Of a DNA stretch of 12,821 nt, positions 7,794 to 12,821 are shown piece after piece. Position numbers and translations under genes: made by a program. The DNA is taken from positions 1 to 12,821 of the forward strand of contig SLPP01000236.1 of NCBI GenBank assembly GCA_007131945.1. Direction: 5' to 3'. Position 1 is the first letter of the stretch, and every line of letters begins with the position of its first letter. The notes below the pieces were generated by a model. That model was not told the origin of the DNA, did not search any database, and worked only from the letters and a program-made list of their open reading frames with translations. The DNA comes from Paracoccaceae bacterium (GTDB taxonomy: Bacteria > Pseudomonadota > Alphaproteobacteria > Rhodobacterales > Rhodobacteraceae).

Positions 7794-7821
7794 GGCCCGG
7801 CGCGGCCCTCCGCGCGAGGCC
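7794..7821 (+). terminator. GC-rich hairpin just after the permease gene, possible terminator
   Basis: GCGCGG (7800-7805) pairs with CCGCGC (7810-7815) around CCCT, and GGCC (7794-7797) with GGCC (7818-7821) outside a small internal loop. It begins five bases after the permease stop. The sequence after it (CGGGCAAAGCTTTCG) has no real U-tract, so intrinsic termination would be weak. It is the natural place for the operon's 3' end. Confidence 0.4.
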
Positions 7822-7831
7822 CGGGCAAAGC

Positions 7832-7898
7832 TTTCGTTGTGGTTACAGCGTGTTGCGTCCTTCTCGGTTCAAGATTCCCACGCGGCCCAATCTATGAT
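7832..7898 (+). promoter_or_regulatory. Partial copy of the transporter promoter/operator motif
   Basis: TTTCGTTGT at 7832-7840 repeats exactly the nine bases at 3881-3889, and the similarity continues imperfectly for about six more bases. ATCTATGAT at 7890-7898 resembles ATCTATCAT at 3908-3916 and contains TATGAT, a good -10. The two elements are further apart here (58 versus 27 bases start to start), and no good -35 lies 16-18 bases before TATGAT. It could be a second DeoR-type target or chance. Confidence 0.2.
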
Positions 7899-7946
7899 TC
7901 CCTGTCTGTGTGGCAGATGCGGGGGCATGGGAATGGGCAAACCACC

Positions 7947-7986
7947 GAGTGGGGTCACTCCCGGTCGCTCCCATCGGGAGCGGCCG
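7947..7986 (+). other. Two adjacent hairpins in the gene-free segment
   Basis: GAGTG (7947-7951) pairs with CACTC (7956-7960) around GGGT. It is followed almost directly by an 11-bp stem, CGGTCGCTCCC (7962-7972) with GGGAGCGGCCG (7976-7986), which has one G-U pair and an ATC loop. No U-tract follows on either strand. Possible roles are bidirectional termination between the converging operons or part of a structured small RNA. Confidence 0.55.
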
Positions 7987-8086
7987 ATAGTACAATGCGA
8001 ATGCAAAAACTCCTGTTTATTGGGAATTTCCGCGCTTATGGACTATGTATATGCTATTCGTATAAATTCCGGAGGGAGAGTGACCC

Positions 8087-8188
8087 ATGTCGAACCTTCT
8101 CTGCGCCCGAAGCGTTTTTTTACCAGTACTTGCAACGCCTTGCTTACAGGTCGCGCCCGGTTTGGTCGCGGACAGGCAGGTCTTGTAA
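8087..8188 (+). CDS. Possible 33-residue small protein
   Basis: The ATG at 8087 is preceded by GGAGGGAGAG at 8071-8080, a strong ribosome binding site at usable spacing, and further upstream by AT-rich sequence with -10-like elements (TATGTA near 8045, TATAAA near 8061). The product starts MSNLLCARSVFLPVLATPCL and is hydrophobic over residues about 9-20, which could be a membrane segment or a truncated signal peptide, with the stop soon after. No relative is recognised. The context upstream looks more convincing than the protein itself. It could also be the start of a decayed gene. Confidence 0.2.
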   Translation: MSNLLCARSVFLPVLATPCLQVAPGLVADRQVL

Positions 8189-8340
8189 TCCTTGCCACCG
8201 GCGAGGTCGGACTGACCTTTCTCTATCGGACAAGCACTGATCTGCGCCGCCTTCGGTCCGGAATGAGCGGCACTTGTACTTCCCAATCCCGAATGCGGCT
8301 CTGGCGAAGACATTCCGGCAGATGCACTCAGGGCGCCCCC

Positions 8341-8360
8341 GCGCCGACGCGTGTCGGCGC
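8341..8360. terminator. Perfect 8-bp hairpin downstream of proX
   Basis: GCGCCGAC (8341-8348) pairs perfectly with GTCGGCGC (8353-8360) around a GCGT loop. It lies 60 bases beyond the proX stop in the direction of its transcription. No U-tract follows on the minus strand, so it may act as an mRNA 3' stabiliser or as part of a factor-dependent terminator rather than as an intrinsic one. Confidence 0.4.
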
Positions 8361-8419
8361 AAGGGTTGCGCGGAGTTTCGAAACATTTCGGTTCGACGTC
8401 TCGCTCCGGGCCGGGCCAG

Positions 8420-9466
8420 TCAGCCTTCTACCGCTTCGCGTGCCTCGGACAACCAATCGTCGACCTGGTCCCGGTTCGCGGCGATCCATTCGGACGCCTG
8501 GCGACGCAGGTCCGCGGGGCTGTCTTCGCCTTCGTTCATTGCCGCGTTCTGCGCGAAGATGTCGTCGATCGGGATGCGTACGACTTCGAGCAACGCGCGC
8601 ACCGCCGGGTTGGCGTCGAGAAACGCGCTGTTGGCCACCGGCCGGATGTCGTTGGCCGGCCAGCCCAGATCGCAGGGGTCTGCGCCCCCGGCGCATCCGG
8701 CGAGCCCCTCGACCTCGGTCGCGTCGGCCAGGTGCATCTGGTCCTCGGGCAACGAGGTCTCGCGCATCTGCAGCCAGACCACGTCCTCGCCGGGCACCAA
8801 CTCACCGACGGTCCAGTTCGGGGTCCAGGTGTAGAAGAAGATCGGCTCGCCCGCGGCGAAGCGGCCAAGCGCATCGGCCATGCCGGCCGAATAGCTTGCA
8901 GTGATCGGGTGGAAGTACTCGTCCCAGCCGAAAACCTCGAAGTGATGGGAGATCACCTCCTCGCAGCCCCATCCGGGCGGGCAGGCGACGAGATCGGCGA
9001 GCCCGTTGCCGGTTGCATCGAAGAGCGCGGCGATCTCGGGTTCGAGTAGGTCCTCGACATAGGCGAGGTCATGCGCCTCGGCAGTGGCCCTGTCGATCAG
9101 ATAGCCCTGTAGCGCTCCGCCCTCGGCGACGTAACCGACCAGTTCGGCGCCCTCGGCGAAAAACTCCTCGTAGGTGTTGTGCAGCGGGAACCAGCCGTTC
9201 ACCCACAGATCGACATCGCCCAAGGCCACCGCCTGGTAGAAAGGCGGATTGTCGAGCGTGGTCGGCTGGCTGACCGTGTAGCCGAGTTCCTCGAAGAGCT
9301 GTGTATAAACCTCGGCCTGCCACCAGCCGGTGTCCCAGGTCGCACGCGCGAGGTTAATCGTCGTCCGCTCGCCGGGCTGGTCGGCCGCCGCGGCCAGTGG
9401 CAGCGAAAGGATGCCGGCGCAGAGCGCCGTCGTGGCCAGCCTGCGAAAGTTCGGCAAGCGTTTCAT
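8420..9466 (-). CDS. proX: Glycine betaine/proline betaine-binding protein ProX
   Basis: This 348-residue periplasmic protein has a signal peptide (basic start MKRLPNFRR, hydrophobic 11-26, cleavage near AAA 25-28). It closely resembles E. coli ProX along its whole length: GWFPLHN (91-97), ALQGYLID (118-125), NGLADLVACPPGWGCE (154-169), FFYTWTPNW (210-218), DVVWLQ (228-233) and DDIFAQNAAMNEGE (301-314). Trp 92, Trp 166 and Trp 214 align with the three tryptophans of the ProX betaine box, so quaternary ammonium binding is well supported. Extra cysteines at 258 and 265 flank a small loop. The start has an excellent GGAGGAGGT upstream. It is last in the proV-proW-proX order, separated from proW by 96 bases with two hairpins, which may let it be expressed at a different level. 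Role: osmoprotectant uptake or betaine supply for catabolism. Confidence 0.95.
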   Translation of the reverse strand: MKRLPNFRRLATTALCAGILSLPLAAAADQPGERTTINLARATWDTGWWQAEVYTQLFEELGYTVSQPTTLDNPPFYQAVALGDVDLWVNGWFPLHNTYEEFFAEGAELVGYVAEGGALQGYLIDRATAEAHDLAYVEDLLEPEIAALFDATGNGLADLVACPPGWGCEEVISHHFEVFGWDEYFHPITASYSAGMADALGRFAAGEPIFFYTWTPNWTVGELVPGEDVVWLQMRETSLPEDQMHLADATEVEGLAGCAGGADPCDLGWPANDIRPVANSAFLDANPAVRALLEVVRIPIDDIFAQNAAMNEGEDSPADLRRQASEWIAANRDQVDDWLSEAREAVEG

Positions 9467-9499
9467 GTCGTGACCTCCTCCATTGGTTTCGGTTGGCGT

Positions 9500-9548
9500 G
9501 CCGCGCATCGCGCGGCGTGGTTGCCCGCGACGGGAATCCCGCACGGGC
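9500..9548 (-). other. Two hairpins in the proW-proX spacer
   Basis: GCCGCGC (9500-9506) pairs with GCGCGGC (9510-9516) around an ATC loop. Next to it, GCCCG (9523-9527) can pair with CGGGC (9544-9548), with an inner GGG/CCC stem at 9532-9540. Both lie between the proW stop and the proX ribosome binding site. They probably affect mRNA processing or the relative amount of the binding protein; the structure is visible, the role inferred. Confidence 0.5.
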
Positions 9549-9562
9549 GGCATCGCCCTTGG

Positions 9563-10504
9563 TCAGCGCGCCGGCCGGCGCAGATCGTCGTCGCCGGTGC
9601 GCGTGCCCCCGGGGCGTATGAACCCCTTCAGCGTCTCCAGCAGCGAGGGGCTGCGGCGCACGCGCCCCTCCTCGCCCAAGGCCTGGGTGATCCGGTCGAG
9701 GATGATCGCCAGGAGCACGATCCCGATCCCACCCTCGGTCGCGGTGCCGACGTCGAGCCGGCCGAGGCCGGTATAGACTGTCAGCCCCAGACCGCCGGCG
9801 CCGATCAGCGCAGCGATCACCGCCATCGACAGCGCCAGCATCAGCGTCTGGTTCAGCCCCGCCATGATGGTGCGCAGCGCCAGCGGGATCTGCACGTCCC
9901 AGAGCACCTGCGAGCGGGTGGCGCCGAAGGCATAGGCGGCCTCGACAAGGTTCTCGGGGACCGAGCGCAGGCCGAGATTGGTGAGCCGCACGATCGGCGG
10001 CAGGGCAAAGATGATGGTAGCAATGATCCCCGGCGTCATGCCGACGCCGAAAAGCATCACGATCGGCACCAGATAGACGAAGGGCGGGATCGTCTGCATG
10101 ATATCTAGGATCGGACGCAGGACGGCGGCGAAGCGGTCGCTGCGCGCCGCTGCGATGCCCAGCGGCACGCCGACGAGGGCGCAGAACACCACCGCGGTCA
10201 GGATCATCGCCAGCGTCGTCATCGTCTGCGACCAGACGCCGATCATGTCGAGCGCCGTCAGCGCGATGAAGGTGAAGACGGCCAGTCCGCGTCCCGCCGT
10301 GCCCCAGGCGATCGCCGACAGGATCACCGCGAAGGCCAGCATCGGCATCGCGTTCAGCACTCCGTCGAGCCCGGCGAGCGTCTGGTCGACGGGCCACTGG
10401 ATGGTCCGGAAGAAGTCGCGGAAGTTCGGCACCAGCCAGCCGCGGACAAAGACCTGCACCCAGTCGCCCAGCGGGATCGTGATCGAGTCGGAGGGTTGCC
10501 ACAT
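9563..10504 (-). CDS. proW: Glycine betaine/proline betaine ABC permease ProW
   Basis: This 313-residue inner-membrane permease belongs to the ProW/OpuAB family. The N-terminal 40 residues (DWVQVFVRGWLVPNFRDFF) match the cytoplasmic or interfacial lead of ProW. Hydrophobic segments follow at about 52-68, 73-90, 97-119, 138-153, 158-171, 212-236 and 258-270. The EAA loop that contacts ProV is ENLVEAAYAFGATRSQVL at 184-201 followed by WDVQIPLAL. ALIGAGGLG (232-240) is a strong family signature. The start ATG lies three bases after the proV stop. The last 35 residues are polar and basic, a cytoplasmic tail. It forms the translocation pore with a second ProW copy and two ProV subunits. Confidence 0.95.
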   Translation of the reverse strand: MWQPSDSITIPLGDWVQVFVRGWLVPNFRDFFRTIQWPVDQTLAGLDGVLNAMPMLAFAVILSAIAWGTAGRGLAVFTFIALTALDMIGVWSQTMTTLAMILTAVVFCALVGVPLGIAAARSDRFAAVLRPILDIMQTIPPFVYLVPIVMLFGVGMTPGIIATIIFALPPIVRLTNLGLRSVPENLVEAAYAFGATRSQVLWDVQIPLALRTIMAGLNQTLMLALSMAVIAALIGAGGLGLTVYTGLGRLDVGTATEGGIGIVLLAIILDRITQALGEEGRVRRSPSLLETLKGFIRPGGTRTGDDDLRRPAR

Positions 10505-10507
10505 TGA

Positions 10508-11725
10508 TCAGGCCTGCAATCTCGTGTCCGCCGTAGCGGCGCCGGCATCCGCCCGCGCGGCGAGTTGGTTGAAGACGGACTCGGGTTCGACGACGCCGGC
10601 AAGCCTGCCGTCCCGATCCAGCACCGCGACCGGCAGCCCCGAGGCGCAGAGGCGGAACATCCGGTAAAGGTGCGTGTCGGGCGCCGTGGTCGGATAGTCG
10701 GTGATGATCTGGGCACGCAGATCGGCGCCGTTGCCGCGCGCCGCCGCGGCAAGGTCGCGGTAGCGGACCGCGCCGGCGATGCGGCCGTCCTGCTGCACGT
10801 AGAGCGCGTCGCGGCCCAGCCGCTCCATCCTTTCCAGCGCCGTCTGCGAAGTGTCGGTCGCCAGGTCCAGCGCCTCGGGCGGCACCATCACGCTGCCGGC
10901 AGTGAAGACACGCCCGCGATCGATGTCCTGTGTGAAGGCGGCGACGTAGTCGCTGGCGGGCTCGGAAACGATTTGCTCGGCGGTGCCGACCTGTACGAAG
11001 TGGCCCTCCTCCATGATGGCGATCCGGTCCCCGAGGATCAGCGCCTCGTTGAGGTCGTGAGTGATGAAGACGATCGTCTTCTTCAGCTTGTCCTGCAGCG
11101 CGACCAGTTCGCCCTGCATGTCGGCGCGGATCAGCGGATCGAGCGCCGAGAAGGGCTCGTCCATCAGCAGAATTTCGGGATCGACGGCAAGCGCGCGCGC
11201 TAGTCCGACCCGCTGCTGCATGCCGCCCGACAGCGCGCTCGGCGCCGCCTCGGCCCAGGCTCCCAACCCGACCTGATCAAGCATCTCCAGCGCCCGCACG
11301 CGGCGTTTGCCCGGCTCGACGCCGCGGGTCTTGAGTCCGAACTCCACGTTCTCGCGCACCGAGCGGTGGGGGAAGAGCGCGAAGTGCTGGAAAACCATCG
11401 CAAGCTTGTCGCGGCGAAACGTGCGCAACGCGTCCTCGTCGGCATCGGTGATGCTGTCGCCGTCGATAATGATGTTGCCCGAGGAGGGCTCGATGAGCCG
11501 ATTGATCATTCTGATCAGCGTCGACTTTCCTGATCCGGAAAGCCCCATGACGACGAAAATCTCGCCTTCGCGCACGGAGAAGTCGACACCAGAAACGCCC
11601 ACGGTCATCCCGGTTGCCGTCAGGATGTCCGCCTTGCTCTTGCCGTCTTCAAGCAATCGAACGGCTCGGTCGGGGTCGTCGCCGAACACCTTGACCAGCC
11701 GCTCTGCAACAAGTTTCTCGCTCAC
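10508..11725 (-). CDS. proV: Glycine betaine/proline betaine ABC ATPase ProV with CBS domain pair
   Basis: This 405-residue ATPase is of full ProV length. It has Walker A GLSGSGKST at 61-69, FQHFALFPHRSV in the Q-loop region, signature LSGGMQQR at 165-172, Walker B LLMDEP at 186-191 and switch His 223 in FITHDLNEAL. The long N-terminal insertion (residues 16-40, ending in TATGMTVGV) is the ProV type. Residues about 275-390 carry two CBS repeats (DALYVQQDGRIAGAVRYRDL and LPVAVLDRDGRLAGVVEPES), the module that in OpuA senses ionic strength at the membrane surface, so osmotic gating is likely. The start codon is GTG, supported by AGGGAGG ten bases upstream. It is the first gene of the operon. 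Compared with the ATPase at 89-1117 it has a complete rather than a reduced CBS region. Confidence 0.95.
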   Translation of the reverse strand: MSEKLVAERLVKVFGDDPDRAVRLLEDGKSKADILTATGMTVGVSGVDFSVREGEIFVVMGLSGSGKSTLIRMINRLIEPSSGNIIIDGDSITDADEDALRTFRRDKLAMVFQHFALFPHRSVRENVEFGLKTRGVEPGKRRVRALEMLDQVGLGAWAEAAPSALSGGMQQRVGLARALAVDPEILLMDEPFSALDPLIRADMQGELVALQDKLKKTIVFITHDLNEALILGDRIAIMEEGHFVQVGTAEQIVSEPASDYVAAFTQDIDRGRVFTAGSVMVPPEALDLATDTSQTALERMERLGRDALYVQQDGRIAGAVRYRDLAAAARGNGADLRAQIITDYPTTAPDTHLYRMFRLCASGLPVAVLDRDGRLAGVVEPESVFNQLAARADAGAATADTRLQA

Positions 11726-11789
11726 GTTCGGGAAACCTCCCTCGCGTTCCGCGTCTTGCGCTGGGGGCGCGTCGGTGCCGCTACGCTGG

Positions 11790-11816
11790 CGCGCACGGTG
11801 CGTAGATGCGTGCGCG
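11790..11816. promoter_or_regulatory. Perfect inverted repeat upstream of proV, candidate operator
   Basis: CGCGCACG (11790-11797) and CGTGCGCG (11809-11816) are perfect complements separated by 11 bases, a total span of 27 bases suited to a dimeric regulator. It lies within about 10-36 bases downstream of the transcription start predicted from the promoter at 11833-11862, a classic repressor position. It could equally form an RNA hairpin in the proV leader. Confidence 0.4.
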
Positions 11817-11832
11817 GTCGGGTACCTTATAC

Positions 11833-11862
11833 AGAATATGGTTACCGTTATTTACAGGTCAA
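11833..11862 (-). promoter_or_regulatory. Candidate proV promoter
   Basis: On the minus strand TTGACC (11862-11857, five of six consensus bases) is followed after 18 bases by TATTCT (11838-11833, four of six). The surrounding stretch from 11821 to 11865 is the most AT-rich part of the divergent gap. It would give a leader of about 100 bases. A TATAAG at 11831-11826 is an alternative -10 but lacks a well-placed -35. Confidence 0.45.
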
Positions 11863-12101
11863 CCTCAGCGGGCGCGGGTCTCCCGACGCCCGCGTACTTG
11901 GGAAAGGCTGGTGCGCGGACTCGCGCGGCACGATTCCGCGTCTCGCCCGCGGTCTCCGCGTTACAGGCCATACCTGCAACTGGCGGCGAATCTCGGAACC
12001 TGCCGGCTCGCATCGGCGTTTAACCTATAAAACGTAGGCATTGGGCTTCCAATGGTCAGTTTCCCTTCGCCGTGCCATTTCCTCGCAGGGGCACATTCGG
12101 C

Positions 12102-12821
12102 ATGACAGAACAACTGAACGTCGCACAGAAGCTGATCGCGCAGCACCTCGTCTCGGGCGGAATGACGCCGGGGGACGAAATCGCGCTGCGGATCGACCAG
12201 AGCCTGACGCAGGACGCGACCGGCACGCTCGTGATGCTGGAGTTGGAGGCGATGGGCCTCGAACGCGTTCGGACCGAGTTGTCGGCCCAGTATGTCGATC
12301 ACAACCTCCTCCAGGAGGACCACAAGAACCCCGACGACCACGAATTCCTACGCAGCGCCTGCGCGCGGTTCGGTGTCTGGTACAGTCGGCCGGGCAACGG
12401 CGTCAGCCACCCCGTGCACATGCAGTTCTTCGGAAAGCCCGGCAAGACATTGGTCGGCTCGGACAGCCATACGCCGGCCGCGGGCGCGCTCGGCATGCTC
12501 TCGTTCGGTGCCGGCGGGCTGGAAGTCGCGCTGGCGATGGCCGGCGAGCCGCTGCATCTGGTCATACCCGAAATCTGGGGCGTCCGGCTGGAGGGTCGGC
12601 TGCCGGACTGGGTCAGCGCCAAGGACGTGATCCTGGAACTGCTCCGCCGCCACGGGGTCGAGGGCGGGCGCCATCGGCTGATCGAGTATCACGGGCCCGG
12701 ACTGGCCGAACTGAGCGCGATGGACCGGCATGTCCTGGCCAATATGGGCACCGAACTGGGCGCCACGACCACCGTCTTTCCCTCGAACGACGAGATCAGG
12801 CGTTTCCTGGCCAGCGAGGGG
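12102..12821 (+). CDS. Aconitate hydratase family protein, Aquifex type, N-terminal part
   Basis: An open frame from the ATG at 12102 continues past the window end, giving 240 codons of an aconitase-superfamily enzyme that hydrates or dehydrates tricarboxylic-acid-type substrates through a 4Fe-4S cluster. Recognisable motifs are IDQSLTQDATG (31-41), YVDHNLLQEDHKNPDDHEFL (64-83), GSDSHTPAAGALGMLSFGAG (119-138) and LEVALAMAGEP (140-150). The three cluster cysteines normally lie further downstream and cannot be checked here. The sequence resembles the shorter, roughly 650-residue bacterial group (aconitate hydratase, Aquifex type) rather than the roughly 900-residue AcnA used in the alphaproteobacterial citric acid cycle. 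It may thus be a second, specialised copy. AGGGG at 12087-12091 precedes the start. It is transcribed divergently from proVWX. Substrate unknown. Confidence 0.88.
   Translation, partial: MTEQLNVAQKLIAQHLVSGGMTPGDEIALRIDQSLTQDATGTLVMLELEAMGLERVRTELSAQYVDHNLLQEDHKNPDDHEFLRSACARFGVWYSRPGNGVSHPVHMQFFGKPGKTLVGSDSHTPAAGALGMLSFGAGGLEVALAMAGEPLHLVIPEIWGVRLEGRLPDWVSAKDVILELLRRHGVEGGRHRLIEYHGPGLAELSAMDRHVLANMGTELGATTTVFPSNDEIRRFLASEG

Larger units (their letters stand above)
7790..8419. other. Gene-free, AT-richer segment between convergent operons
   Basis: About 630 bases separate the plus-strand permease from the minus-strand proX. The segment from about 7840 to 8330 is visibly AT-richer than its surroundings. 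Open frames exist on both strands (for example 7839-8240 plus and 8017-8313 minus), but their translations are rich in Arg, Ser and Cys, show no domain and lack consistent codon bias. It contains several hairpins, listed separately, a 7-base T run at 8115-8121, and one short ORF with a good ribosome binding site. It could be decayed sequence at an insertion or rearrangement junction, or it could encode a small RNA. Confidence 0.5.
11726..12101. other. Divergent control region between proV and the aconitase-like gene
   Basis: These 376 bases hold no convincing gene. They contain the proV promoter and inverted repeat listed separately and a 6-bp hairpin (CGCGGG 11873-11878 with CCCGCG 11889-11894). 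A candidate -10, TATAAA (12026-12031), lies about 70 bases before the aconitase-like ATG but has a poor -35. Short open frames here are Arg-rich and look non-coding. Confidence 0.6.

Noticed and set aside
5750..7828. 692-codon minus-strand open frame opposite the permease gene
   Set aside because: The translation is an extreme Arg/Asp/His/Glu/Gln-rich sequence, the usual antisense shadow of a membrane-protein gene.
7866..7879. GGTTCAAGATTCCC as a tRNA T-arm
   Set aside because: The bases flanking the TTCAAGA loop do not form the required five-base-pair stem, and no acceptor or anticodon arm is present.
8115..8121. Seven-T run as an intrinsic terminator
   Set aside because: The preceding sequence can form only a three-base-pair stem, so the hairpin needed for termination is missing.
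8017..8313. 98-codon minus-strand open frame in the gap
   Set aside because: No ribosome binding site, no recognisable domain, and odd amino-acid content; treated as part of the non-coding segment, though a decayed gene cannot be excluded.
5992..8904. 970-codon plus-strand open frame spanning the permease, the gap and proX
   Set aside because: It crosses three unrelated regions, is out of frame with the recognised permease and antisense to proX, and has no domain.
1..12821. CRISPR array, insertion sequence, phage or toxin-antitoxin genes
   Set aside because: No regularly spaced repeats, transposase or integrase motifs, or terminal inverted repeats with target duplications were seen.

Overview
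The window is GC-rich, with strong third-position GC, tight translational coupling (GTGA and ATGA overlaps) and protein content that fits an alphaproteobacterium, most likely of the Rhodobacterales type. This placement is inferred from composition and protein style; there is no rRNA or marker gene to confirm it. No mobile element, CRISPR array, tRNA or rRNA is visible. The content is dominated by solute uptake: three complete or partial ABC importers, plus the start of an aconitase-family gene.

Region 1 (1-2091, minus strand) is an operon for a betaine/quaternary-ammonium type (OpuA/ProU family) importer in the order binding protein, ATPase, permease. Only the first 30 codons of the permease are inside the window. 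Region 2 (2281-7789, plus strand) reads away from region 1 and looks like one functional unit. It holds a DeoR-family repressor, an inositol-monophosphatase/HisN-like phosphatase that overlaps it by ATGA, and then a binding protein, an ATPase and a fused double permease of the AfuABC / putative 2-aminoethylphosphonate (PhnS2-T2-U2) family. A sugar-phosphate-sensing type of repressor, a small-molecule phosphatase and a transporter family known for phosphorylated or phosphonate ligands together suggest uptake of a phosphorylated compound followed by dephosphorylation inside the cell. The substrate cannot be read from the sequence.

Region 3 (7790-8419) is about 630 bases without a convincing gene, AT-richer than its surroundings. 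It contains several hairpins, a partial copy of the promoter-like motif found upstream of the region 2 transporter, and one weak 33-codon ORF with a good ribosome binding site. Region 4 (8420-11725, minus strand) is a classical proV-proW-proX operon. Its ProX has the three tryptophans of the betaine cage, and its ProV has a paired CBS module. Region 5 (11726-12101) is a divergent control region with a candidate proV promoter and a perfect 8-bp inverted repeat just downstream of it. Region 6 (12102 to the end, plus strand) is the N-terminal 240 codons of an Aquifex-type aconitate hydratase homologue.

The points most worth following are the phosphatase-coupled transporter unit with its candidate DeoR operator, the very stable hairpin between its binding-protein and ATPase genes, the structured gene-free segment in region 3, and the aconitase-like gene divergent from proVWX.
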